Source of the DNA: Clostridiales bacterium
GTDB lineage: Bacteria; Bacillota_A; Clostridia; Christensenellales; Christensenellaceae
DNA length: 7,203 nucleotides
Direction of reading: 5' to 3'
Assembly (NCBI GenBank): GCA_003149735.1
Contig: QANA01000043.1
Coordinates: forward strand, 1-7,203
Of this stretch, positions 1 through 6,030 are shown piece by piece. Each line of letters starts with the position of its first letter. Within the stretch, counting starts at the first letter, position 1. The notes under the pieces are model-generated. The model searched no databases. It saw only the letters and a program-made list of their open reading frames with translations, and was not told the DNA's origin. The position numbers and the translations under genes were made by a program.

Positions 1-2
1 AA

Positions 3-86
3 GTTTCTGCTTATCTATATGCGGATGGGAAGGAAAATAGAAGTGTTTTAAAAATTTTGGGTATAAGCGGCAATTTATGTAAATAA
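3..86 (+). CDS. Possible 3' end of an upstream gene (partial)
   Basis: One forward frame is open from the left edge for 27 codons and stops at TAA 84-86. It encodes a mixed, protein-like tail containing YLYADGKENRSVLKILG. I do not recognise a family from so short a piece. It may be the C-terminus of a gene lying mainly outside the window, but an open run of this length also occurs by chance, and a second forward frame is open for 16 codons to a stop at 49-51. The end would lie 48 bases before the next start codon. Low confidence. Confidence 0.3.
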   Translation, partial: VSAYLYADGKENRSVLKILGISGNLCK

Positions 87-104
87 AATCTGTATAGATA
101 TGAT
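74..104 (+). promoter_or_regulatory. Weak candidate promoter of the Myb-like gene
   Basis: A TATGAT box at 99-104 matches the -10 consensus at five of six bases and lies 30 bases before the GTG start. No good -35 box stands 16-18 bases upstream; TTTATG (74-79) is a poor match at 19 bases. An inverted repeat, ATTTA-TG-TAAAT (73-84), covers the expected -35 region. If the gene instead belongs to an upstream operon, this box may mean nothing. Confidence 0.3.
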
Positions 105-134
105 GCATAAATCAATGGATAGGAGGGCGGAAAC

Positions 135-842
135 GTGCAGCAGGAACGACAGGCACGCCATGGTTGGAGTGAACAGGAGCGACAGGCTCTTTTTTTGGCA
201 GCGGAGCAGGCAATGCAGGAACATATACCGATAAAACGTGTTTTTGAACATTTTGCAATGCGTACAGGCAGAAAAGCCAACAGCGTCCGCAACTACTATT
301 ATACGGAACAAAAGCGGAGACAACCCGGTCATAAAGCTTCTTTTATACCTTTTGAGGAACAGGAGCTGGAAAGGATGTTGGAAGCCATGGTTCGAGGGCG
401 AGCGCAGGGAAAATCGGTGCGCAGCATTGCACTGGAATTAAGCGGCGGCGATGAGCGCGGCATGCTGCGGTTTCAAAATAAGTATCGCAGTTTGATGAAA
501 CGGGATCCCGGGCGGATTCTGAAAAAGGAGCAGGAACTGCTGCACGATGTCGGGCAGGATACAGGAAGAGAGTCGACCCGACAGACACAAAAGGACCAAC
601 AGATGCACCGCTTTATGAGAAATATTGTGCGCAGCGGCAAACATGGGGTATTGCTGTTGGCCGGCCTCAATGGCTTGCTGGAGGGTGGTAGCAGAGGAGA
701 TAGGGCGGCAGAAGAGGCCTTGGGAGAGTTAGCTGCGCTGAATCGCGCGTTTGTACAGCAAGATGGTATGGCGCGCATTTCGGTACTGGAAGAATATGTT
801 GCGTCACTGCAAAAATGTCTGGAGAGAATCGATAAGGCATAA
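135..842 (+). CDS. Myb/SANT-like double-repeat DNA-binding protein
   Basis: A 235-residue protein, probably a transcription regulator or nucleoid-associated DNA-binding protein. Residues 11-56 form a Myb/SANT-like helical repeat: WSEQE at 11-15, a middle helix, then GRKANSVRNYYY at 45-56, the sort of recognition-helix end seen in bacterial Myb-like proteins. Residues 73-119 look like a second, diverged copy: FEEQE at 73-77 mirrors WSEQE, and FQNKYRS at 113-119 mirrors VRNYYY. Residues 125-160 are a charged linker, and 215-235 could form a final helix. The start is GTG at 135, chosen because AGGAGG (121-126) stands 8 bases before it. The sporulation regulator RsfA of Bacillus also has a Myb-like domain, but I do not claim orthology. 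The target is unknown. The gene is probably separate from the LOG-pepF operon, which has its own promoter. Confidence 0.75.
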   Translation: MQQERQARHGWSEQERQALFLAAEQAMQEHIPIKRVFEHFAMRTGRKANSVRNYYYTEQKRRQPGHKASFIPFEEQELERMLEAMVRGRAQGKSVRSIALELSGGDERGMLRFQNKYRSLMKRDPGRILKKEQELLHDVGQDTGRESTRQTQKDQQMHRFMRNIVRSGKHGVLLLAGLNGLLEGGSRGDRAAEEALGELAALNRAFVQQDGMARISVLEEYVASLQKCLERIDKA

Positions 843-871
843 AAGGTTACTGTTTGGTTAAAGTATATTTA

Positions 872-899
872 TTGAAAAAAGCAGCCGTTTGTGTATAAT
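872..899 (+). promoter_or_regulatory. Sigma-A promoter of the LOG-pepF operon
   Basis: TTGAAA (872-877, five of six bases of the -35 consensus) and a perfect TATAAT (894-899) are separated by 16 bases. Transcription would start near 906 and leave a leader of about 27 bases holding the ribosome binding site GGAGG (919-923). No operator-like repeat is obvious, so expression may be constitutive. This promoter also argues against the longer GTG start at 891, which would put coding sequence inside the -10 box. Confidence 0.8.
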
Positions 900-932
900 A
901 GCAATCAGATTCTATTGCGGAGGAAAGTAGCC

Positions 933-1538
933 ATGCGGATCTGTGTTTACGGTGCAGCCAGTACGGAATTGGCGGAATATTATTTGCGGGATGCCTTTTT
1001 ATTGGGAAAGTCACTGGCTGATAAGGGGATTGGGCTGGTCTTTGGCGGCGGTGCAACCGGTGTGATGGGAGAACTGGCACGCGGTGCTGCGGCTGGCGGC
1101 GGTGAAATCATCGGCGTGAGCCCCCAATTTTTTCAGGCAGACGGAGTTTTATACGATCATTGTACGCAGCTGATTTATACGGAAACGATGCGGCAACGCA
1201 AGCAAAAGATGGAAGAACTGGCAGATGCTTTTATTATGTTGCCCGGAGGCATGGGAACGCTGGAAGAATTTTTTGAAATACTGACCCTTAAGCAGTTGGG
1301 ACGGCATACGAAAAGCATTGCAGTACTCAATACACATGGATATTATGATGCACTGCAGGTCTGGATGGAACAGGCGATTGCAGAAGGATTTATGCGGGAA
1401 GCTTGCCGGACGCTTTATTTTATAAGTAACAGGATAGAGGACGTGCTGCAATATGTCTGCGTCGAGCAGGAGCAGCCGCCACGGATATTGGCAGATTATA
1501 AAGCTGTTCGTATGCAGGAAAATTTAACAGAAAAGTGA
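933..1538 (+). CDS. LOG-family nucleoside 5'-monophosphate phosphoribohydrolase (TIGR00730 type)
   Basis: A 201-residue cytosolic protein of the LOG family, whose characterised members cleave the N-glycosidic bond of cytokinin ribotides or AMP to give free base and ribose 5-phosphate. Older annotations call such proteins lysine decarboxylases, which is misleading. Visible family motifs are the nucleotide-binding GGGATGVMG (38-46), the conserved arginine in MRQRK (86-90) and the signature PGGMGTLEE (104-112), whose last glutamate is the usual catalytic residue. The N-terminal strand reads ICVYGAAS, where most family members have a CGSS-like turn. ATG 933 was chosen because GGAGG (919-923) lies 9 bases upstream and the protein then begins right at the first Rossmann strand; length is normal for the family. 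The stop at 1536-1538 lies within the ribosome binding site of pepF, so the two are probably co-transcribed and translationally coupled. The natural substrate here is unknown. Confidence 0.93.
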   Translation: MRICVYGAASTELAEYYLRDAFLLGKSLADKGIGLVFGGGATGVMGELARGAAAGGGEIIGVSPQFFQADGVLYDHCTQLIYTETMRQRKQKMEELADAFIMLPGGMGTLEEFFEILTLKQLGRHTKSIAVLNTHGYYDALQVWMEQAIAEGFMREACRTLYFISNRIEDVLQYVCVEQEQPPRILADYKAVRMQENLTEK

Positions 1539-1549
1539 GGTTGTATATG
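1537..1549 (+). promoter_or_regulatory. Ribosome binding site that decides the pepF start
   Basis: GAGG (1537-1540) overlaps the LOG stop codon and stands 6 bases before ATG 1547. The longer GTG start at 1535 would lie inside this site and add four residues (MRLY) with no binding site of its own. Confidence 0.7.
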
Positions 1550-3325
1550 CAAGTACAAAAGAGAAGTGAAATCGAAGAAAAATATAAATGGAAACTGGAA
1601 GATATTTTTGCCAGCGATGCGGATTGGGAAGCAGAGTTTGCACAGGCAGAGGCATTGCTGCCGCAGCTGGAGGCGCAAAAAGAGTGCATTACGCGCGATA
1701 CACAGAGTATGCTGGCTGGATTAAAGCTGATCGATCAGGCTTCATTGCTGCTGGAGCGCCTGTATGTCTATGCGCGTATGCGGCGGGATGAGGATGGCGC
1801 CAATTCTTTTTATCAGGGGCTCTCTTCGCGTGCACAGAGCTTGGCAGTAAAAATGTCGGGCGCATTGGCATTTTTAGAGCCGCTTTTGCTTTCGCTGGAT
1901 GAGCAGACCATGCAGCGCTATATCGAAGCGCCGGAATTGGCGGAATATTCCTTTATGCTGCAAAATCTGCAACGCTCCAGAAAGCACGTTCTGGATGAAC
2001 AGAGCGAGCGGCTGCTTTCCATGGCAGGGGATTTTTCGGATGGTGCGCAGGAGATATTTACCATGCTCAATAATGCCGACTTGAAATTCGGCAGTGTGGA
2101 GCATAACGGGCAGGTTTATGAATTGACACATGCGAAATATATCGAATTGATGCAGAGCGAAGACCGTGCCTTGAGGGAAAAGGTATACCGGAAATTCTAT
2201 GAGGCTTTTTCCGGCCATATCAATACCATTGCAGCTACTTACAACACTGCTGTGAAAAAGGATATTTTCTATGCACGGGCAAGAGGCTATGAAAGTGCAC
2301 TGCATAAAGCTCTGTTTGCGGATAATGTGCCGCCGGAAGTATATCATGATCTGATTCAGGCGGTGCATGATAATCTGGATACCATGCACGAATACGTAAA
2401 ACTGCGCGGAGAACTGCTGAAAATCGGGGATCTGCAGATGTATGATATCTATGCACCGCTGGTGAGTGAGGCAGATGTTTCCTATTCTTACGAGCAGGCG
2501 CATCAATTGGTGCTGGACGCGTTGGGGGCCTTGGGAGAGGACTATACGGCACTGATCCAAAAAGCCTATCGGGAAGGCTGGATCGACGTCTGGGAGACAC
2601 CCGGAAAACGCAGCGGTGCTTATTCCTGGGGAGTTTATGGGACGCACCCATATGTGCTGCTTAATCATCGGGCTGATTTGGACAGCGTGTTTACATTGGC
2701 GCATGAACTGGGTCACGCAATGCATACCTATTATTCGGATCAGGCACAGCCGTATTCCACAGCAGGTTATGCCATTTTTGTGGCGGAAGTAGCTTCGACT
2801 GTTAATGAAATACTGCTTACCAGATATCTGCTGCGCACGGTCGAGGATAAAAAGGTGCGCAGATATATCCTCAATCATTATATTGATCAATTCCGAACAA
2901 CAGTGCTGCGGCAGACGATGTTTGCCGAATTTGAGATGAAAGCGCATACACTGGCGGAGCAGGGAGAGGCCTTGACGGTAGAATCGCTCAATCATCTGTA
3001 TTTGGAACTGAATCGTCAGTATCATGGAAAATATATGGGTGAGGATGAAACGATTCAGTATGAATGGGCGAGAATTCCGCATTTTTATACGGCATTTTAT
3101 GTTTATAAGTATGCGACCGGTTTTTCTTGTGCAGCAGCGATTGTACGGAAGCTGGAAACCGAGCCGGGAATGTTGGAAAAATACAAACGGTTCTTATCAG
3201 CAGGCGGCAGCAATTATCCGTTGGAAATCCTTAAGGAAGCAGAGATCGACGTGGGAGAAGCAGTGCAATTGTGCATGCGGGAATTCCGCGAAGCTCTGGA
3301 AGAGTTCCGGGCACTGGCAGAGTAA
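1547..3325 (+). CDS. pepF: Oligoendopeptidase F (M3B zinc metallopeptidase)
   Basis: A 592-residue cytosolic zinc endopeptidase that cuts short peptides, typically downstream of peptide uptake or during protein turnover. The active site HELGH is at 386-390 (two zinc-binding histidines and the catalytic glutamate). The third zinc ligand is expected to be E414 in FVAEVASTVNE (411-421), at the M3 family spacing. The late segment PHFYTAFYVYKYATG (511-525) carries the histidine and tyrosines usual for substrate binding near the C-terminus. Residues 1-200 form the helical N-terminal part, beginning with the typical family opening YKWKLEDIF (13-21). There is no signal peptide. Length is close to the usual 600 residues, and no key residue is missing. 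The gene follows LOG with its start 8 bases beyond that gene's stop and ends 19 bases before a strong terminator. Confidence 0.96.
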   Translation: MQVQKRSEIEEKYKWKLEDIFASDADWEAEFAQAEALLPQLEAQKECITRDTQSMLAGLKLIDQASLLLERLYVYARMRRDEDGANSFYQGLSSRAQSLAVKMSGALAFLEPLLLSLDEQTMQRYIEAPELAEYSFMLQNLQRSRKHVLDEQSERLLSMAGDFSDGAQEIFTMLNNADLKFGSVEHNGQVYELTHAKYIELMQSEDRALREKVYRKFYEAFSGHINTIAATYNTAVKKDIFYARARGYESALHKALFADNVPPEVYHDLIQAVHDNLDTMHEYVKLRGELLKIGDLQMYDIYAPLVSEADVSYSYEQAHQLVLDALGALGEDYTALIQKAYREGWIDVWETPGKRSGAYSWGVYGTHPYVLLNHRADLDSVFTLAHELGHAMHTYYSDQAQPYSTAGYAIFVAEVASTVNEILLTRYLLRTVEDKKVRRYILNHYIDQFRTTVLRQTMFAEFEMKAHTLAEQGEALTVESLNHLYLELNRQYHGKYMGEDETIQYEWARIPHFYTAFYVYKYATGFSCAAAIVRKLETEPGMLEKYKRFLSAGGSNYPLEILKEAEIDVGEAVQLCMREFREALEEFRALAE

Positions 3326-3344
3326 CCATGGAAGAAGTATAAAT

Positions 3345-3371
3345 AAAAACCGGCTGAATTGCCGGTTTTTT
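3345..3371. terminator. Bidirectional intrinsic terminator between pepF and the DUF1540 locus
   Basis: AAAAACCGGC (3345-3354) pairs with GCCGGTTTTT (3361-3370) around the loop TGAATT. The GC core is five pairs, and a T tract follows on the plus strand (3366-3371). The A tract on the left becomes a T tract for minus-strand transcripts, so the hairpin can end both converging units: pepF 19 bases before it and the DUF1540 coding sequence 15 bases before it from the other side. Confidence 0.85.
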
Positions 3372-3385
3372 GTTTGCTGTCAGAA

Positions 3386-3760
3386 TTATTTGGTGTAGGT
3401 CTTACACAAAGAAAGCGTGCCGTTGTGTTCCGGTTCGGAGACTCGGACCTGCTGAGCATCACAGCGGCTGAGGCGGTTGTAGATACAGTCTGTCGCTGCA
3501 CAGCTGATGAAATCGCTGAGGACGACGGTATTCTGCTCACTCATGCCTGCATGGTGAGCCTGCATATTAACCGCGGTAGCGGCGGAAGGCATTTGTTCAC
3601 TGACCTGGCTTCGCAAAGATCCGGCCCGTGCATAGGAATTACAATAGGCATCTCCGTACCCCGGCCCTGCATAATACTGCACATCTATGGCTCCGCTTGC
3701 ACAAGCACCGTTTTGATTATGGATGCAGGAAAGGGAGTCGCACTGAACTCGCTCTATCAA
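3386..3760 (-). CDS. DUF1540 protein, two cysteine modules (second frame of the locus)
   Basis: A 124-residue cysteine-rich protein if read from TTG 3760. It has two DUF1540-like modules: C7, C12, C20, C40 (ending CNSYA) and C87, C92, C100, C119 (ending CKTYT). The spacings, C-x4-C-x7-C-x18/19-C, are nearly the same, which shows an internal duplication; residues 45-80 are a linker. The cysteine sets suggest metal binding, but the function of DUF1540 is not established to my knowledge. The start is doubtful. TTG 3760 lies 11 bases after GGAG (3775-3772) and overlaps the stop of the upstream frame (TTTTGATAG). The frame is open further upstream through the slippery run at 3781-3775, so the natural product may be a fusion with the preceding frame made by a -1 shift, or the gene may be split by a one-base error. 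Confidence 0.8.
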   Translation of the reverse strand: MIERVQCDSLSCIHNQNGACASGAIDVQYYAGPGYGDAYCNSYARAGSLRSQVSEQMPSAATAVNMQAHHAGMSEQNTVVLSDFISCAATDCIYNRLSRCDAQQVRVSEPEHNGTLSLCKTYTK

Positions 3761-3936
3761 AAGAATGACAACTCCTTTTTTTCAAAATTGGCACACATGC
3801 TTTCGCTTTTATGAGTTACGTTGCTGCAGCTGTTGGGCGCGCAGGGCGCTACCTTAATGGAATTCAGCTGACAATAATGATCTGGCGAATTATGCAGGCA
3901 GCTTTCGATCTGACAGCGGATCGTCTGTTGTTTCAT
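3757..3936 (-). CDS. Small DUF1540 protein, one cysteine module (first frame of the locus)
   Basis: A 59-residue protein starting at ATG 3936, with AAGGAGG (3949-3943) 6 bases upstream, and stopping at TGA 3759-3757. The N-terminus reads MKQQTIRCQIESCLHNS. Core cysteines are C8, C13, C22 and C47 (CANFE, matching the C-x-x-aromatic ending of the two modules downstream), with an extra pair C32 and C37 not seen in those modules. Metal binding is inferred from the cysteine pattern; the role is unknown. Codons 52-54 (GAA AAA AAG) form a -1 slippery heptamer, and ribosomes that shift there enter the next frame and would make a 183-residue, three-module protein. Ribosomes that do not shift add only five residues (ELSFF) before stopping. 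Confidence 0.8.
   Translation of the reverse strand: MKQQTIRCQIESCLHNSPDHYCQLNSIKVAPCAPNSCSNVTHKSESMCANFEKKELSFF
3775..3781 (-). other. Candidate -1 ribosomal frameshift site A_AAA_AAG
   Basis: Read in the frame of the 59-residue gene, the codons are GAA AAA AAG, giving the heptamer A_AAA_AAG, the site used by E. coli dnaX. The downstream DUF1540 frame is in the -1 register relative to this frame and is open from here to its stop at 3386. The A7 run is also a plausible place for a one-base sequencing or replication error, so frameshifting is an inference. Confidence 0.45.
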
Positions 3937-3942
3937 AAAATA

Positions 3943-3970
3943 CCTCCTTCATGATGCACTGATCATAGCA
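3943..3970 (-). promoter_or_regulatory. Extended -10 promoter and ribosome binding site of the DUF1540 locus
   Basis: On the minus strand TGC-TATGAT (3970-3962) is an extended -10 element (TGn plus a five-of-six -10 box); no good -35 is visible. Transcription would begin near 3955, about 20 bases before ATG 3936, and the leader would contain the strong site AAGGAGG (3949-3943). Confidence 0.55.
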
Positions 3971-4058
3971 TGCGCAGGTTACAGAAAAATATGAGCACCC
4001 GGCATAAAAACTTTTCAGCCATTTTTCGGAAAATCGTTTTTTGTTTTTTTGCAAAAGA

Positions 4059-4074
4059 ATGTAAAAATTTACAT
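4059..4074. promoter_or_regulatory. Candidate operator: perfect 7-2-7 inverted repeat
   Basis: ATGTAAA (4059-4065) and TTTACAT (4068-4074) are exact reverse complements separated by AA. The repeat covers the expected -35 position of the promoter at 4083-4088, where a bound dimeric repressor would block RNA polymerase. I cannot assign it to a known regulator; the spacing does not fit the TnrA box, and the half sites differ from Rex and CcpA sites. Confidence 0.55.
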
Positions 4075-4079
4075 GAATA

Positions 4080-4088
4080 TGGTATAAT
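4080..4088 (+). promoter_or_regulatory. Extended -10 promoter of the AEC carrier operon
   Basis: TGG-TATAAT (4080-4088) is a perfect -10 hexamer with the extended TGn element. The -35 position, 17 bases upstream, reads TGTAAA and is weak (three of six); extended -10 promoters often tolerate this. The start of transcription would be near 4095, giving a leader of about 25 bases before ATG 4120. Confidence 0.75.
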
Positions 4089-4119
4089 TTTCGCATCTGA
4101 CAAGAAAAGAGGGATGTAT

Positions 4120-5064
4120 ATGCTGAACGCAGTGCAGATTGTGCTGACACTGTTGATCATGATGGCAGTGGGATATTATCTCACCGCGAAAGGGCTGATT
4201 ACGGCCAAGGTAGCAAAATTCTTATCGCAGTTGGTGCTGTGGGTGGGGGTCCCTGCCTCCAGTATGGATAATATGTTGGGCAGCTTTAGTGCAGATATGC
4301 TGAAAGGCGCAGGAATGGCAATTTTGGCGCCTTTTGTAAGCAACTTTATCGGATTTCTCATGGCGGTGCTGGTTGCCCGCTTAATGCGGGTAAAAAAGGG
4401 AAGAAAAGGTATTTTTTACCTGATGTTTGCCTTTTCCAATACAATTTTTATTGGTTTGCCTGTTTGTCAGGCGTTGTTTGGTGACAGTTCCATTCCTTAT
4501 GCCTTGTTTTACTACATGGGAAATACCACTTTGGTATGGACTATCGGTGTCTATTTTATTCAAAAAGATAACCCGGAAGCGGAAAAACAGAAATTTTCGC
4601 TGGTTGGCACGCTGAAAAAGATTTTATCCCCCGGAATTGTCAGCTTTGCCATCGGATTTATTCTGGTGATGCTGCGGGTGCAACTGCCGGATTTTGCCAT
4701 GAAGACGTTCCATTATCTGGCAGCAACCTGTACGCCGTTGGCACTGATGTTTATCGGTTATGTAATCAAAAATACCGGCTTGAAAAATTTGCGCTTTGAA
4801 AAAGACACCTGGGGTGTGCTGTTGGGGCGTATCCTGCTGGCGCCGGCGCTGTCTTATGCTGCGTGTTTGCTGTTGGGCGCGCCGATCGATATGAGCCAGG
4901 TGTTTATTGTGCAGGCTGCGATGCCCGCTATGTCCAATTCGCCAATTCTGGCAGAAGCTTATGGATCGGATAGCAAGTTCGGAGCGGAAACCATGGCGAT
5001 CACGACGCTGTTGAGCTTGGTGACCATGCCGCTGATGATGCTGTTGTTCGAAGTCATATTCTAA
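4120..5064 (+). CDS. AEC-family (auxin efflux carrier type) membrane transporter, copy 1
   Basis: A 314-residue integral membrane protein of the AEC family (TC 2.A.69, Pfam Mem_trans), whose bacterial members are thought to export or exchange small organic anions such as malate or malonate. About ten hydrophobic segments are visible, roughly at 3-22, 33-52, 62-88, 97-119, 126-147, 168-187, 195-216, 232-253, 257-277 and 288-312, with the usual polar loop in the middle (148-165). Family-like motifs are NTIFIGLPVCQALFG (107-121) and AMPAMSNSP (267-275). ATG 4120 was chosen over ATG 4114 because GAGGG (4109-4113) is 6 bases from 4120 but touches 4114, and because the paralogue downstream starts with the matching MLDAVQIV. 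The substrate cannot be read from the sequence. It is first in an operon with a second carrier and a zinc-ribbon protein. Confidence 0.93.
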   Translation: MLNAVQIVLTLLIMMAVGYYLTAKGLITAKVAKFLSQLVLWVGVPASSMDNMLGSFSADMLKGAGMAILAPFVSNFIGFLMAVLVARLMRVKKGRKGIFYLMFAFSNTIFIGLPVCQALFGDSSIPYALFYYMGNTTLVWTIGVYFIQKDNPEAEKQKFSLVGTLKKILSPGIVSFAIGFILVMLRVQLPDFAMKTFHYLAATCTPLALMFIGYVIKNTGLKNLRFEKDTWGVLLGRILLAPALSYAACLLLGAPIDMSQVFIVQAAMPAMSNSPILAEAYGSDSKFGAETMAITTLLSLVTMPLMMLLFEVIF

Positions 5065-5079
5065 AAGGAGGGAAAAGGC

Positions 5080-6018
5080 ATGTTGGATGCGGTGCAGATT
5101 GTAGTGGCTCTATTTGCCATGATGTCCGTTGGCTATGTGCTGGCGGCAAAAGGCTGGATTGATGAACAGGTGGCGGTATTTATTTCCAAAGTGATTGTGA
5201 ACTTTGGTGTTCCGGCGGCGGCGTTGGATAATATGCTGCATAATTTTGATCGGGCAATGCTGGGGGAAGCGTTGCTGGCGGCGTTGGTTGTTTTTGGAGC
5301 AATTTTACTCTGCCTGCTGTTGGGCAGGGGTATAGCGGCGCTGTTTCATGTTCAGCAGGGTAGAAAAGGTATCTTCACAGTAATGGTGGGCTGTGCCAAT
5401 ACGATTTTTATTGGATTGCCCGTCTGTCAGGCATTGTTTGGGGAAGATGCTGCATCTTACGTACTCATTTATGATATGGCGCATAGCCTGATTTTCTGGA
5501 CACTCGGCGTATATTTAATGAGTCGGGATGGATCGGAAAAACAGCCATTCTTCTCCGGAAAAACGTTGAAAAAGCTGCTTTCTCCAGGACTTTTGGGATT
5601 GTTGGCAGCGATTTTACTGGTGCTGCTGGAAGTAAAATTACCGATTTTTGCAGAAAAGACGTTCAAATATTTCGGCGGCTTGTGCACGCCGTTGGCGTTA
5701 ATTTATGTGGGTTATGTGCTGTATCGGACCGGATGGAAAAATATGCGCCTGAATAAAGATATGCTGCTGGCTATTTTAGGCAGAGTGGTCCTGGCTCCGG
5801 CCGTATTCTATTTGGTAACCAGATTGGTTCGTTTGCCTGCGGAATTGAGTATGGTCTTTGTAACGATAGCGGCTATGCCGGTGATGAATAATACACCGAT
5901 TGTAGCCGGTGAATATGGTTCGGATAAAGCATTTGGTTCACAGTGCCTGGCATTGACTATGATTTTAAGTCTGCTGACAATGCCCTTACTGATGCTGATT
6001 TTTAACGGTTTATATTGA
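5080..6018 (+). CDS. AEC-family membrane transporter, copy 2
   Basis: A 312-residue paralogue of the preceding carrier, alignable along its whole length with almost no gaps. Shared blocks include NTIFIGLPVCQALFG (107-121) and CTPLAL (202-207). Differences fall in the residues just before the NTIF block (VMVGCA against LMFAFS), in the middle loop, and in TM5 (YDMAHSLIFW against YYMGNTTLVW), so the substrate or kinetics may differ. The start ATG 5080 has GGAGG (5067-5071) 8 bases upstream. Only 15 bases separate it from copy 1, so the two are almost surely co-transcribed. The tandem order suggests local duplication followed by divergence. Confidence 0.93.
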   Translation: MLDAVQIVVALFAMMSVGYVLAAKGWIDEQVAVFISKVIVNFGVPAAALDNMLHNFDRAMLGEALLAALVVFGAILLCLLLGRGIAALFHVQQGRKGIFTVMVGCANTIFIGLPVCQALFGEDAASYVLIYDMAHSLIFWTLGVYLMSRDGSEKQPFFSGKTLKKLLSPGLLGLLAAILLVLLEVKLPIFAEKTFKYFGGLCTPLALIYVGYVLYRTGWKNMRLNKDMLLAILGRVVLAPAVFYLVTRLVRLPAELSMVFVTIAAMPVMNNTPIVAGEYGSDKAFGSQCLALTMILSLLTMPLLMLIFNGLY

Positions 6019-6030
6019 AACGATAATCCT

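Noticed and set aside
891..932. Longer GTG start for the LOG protein
   Set aside because: It overlaps the TATAAT box at 894-899 and has no binding site; ATG 933 has GGAGG at 9 bases.
1874..3082. A 402-codon minus-strand open frame inside pepF
   Set aside because: It lies wholly antisense to a well-supported zinc peptidase, shows no known motif, and its openness follows from the codon bias of pepF.
3359..3814. A 151-codon plus-strand open frame after pepF
   Set aside because: It begins within the terminator hairpin, has no ribosome binding site, and is antisense to the DUF1540 coding sequence with its clear cysteine modules.
4047..4056. TTTTGCAAAA palindrome upstream of the carrier promoter
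   Set aside because: A ten-base AT-rich palindrome beside T runs is likely by chance, and it lies too far upstream to act as the -35 box.
3970..4119. Longer N-terminus for the first carrier
   Set aside because: It would run through the extended -10 promoter and the inverted repeat; the start at 4120 has a binding site and matches the paralogue's N-terminus.
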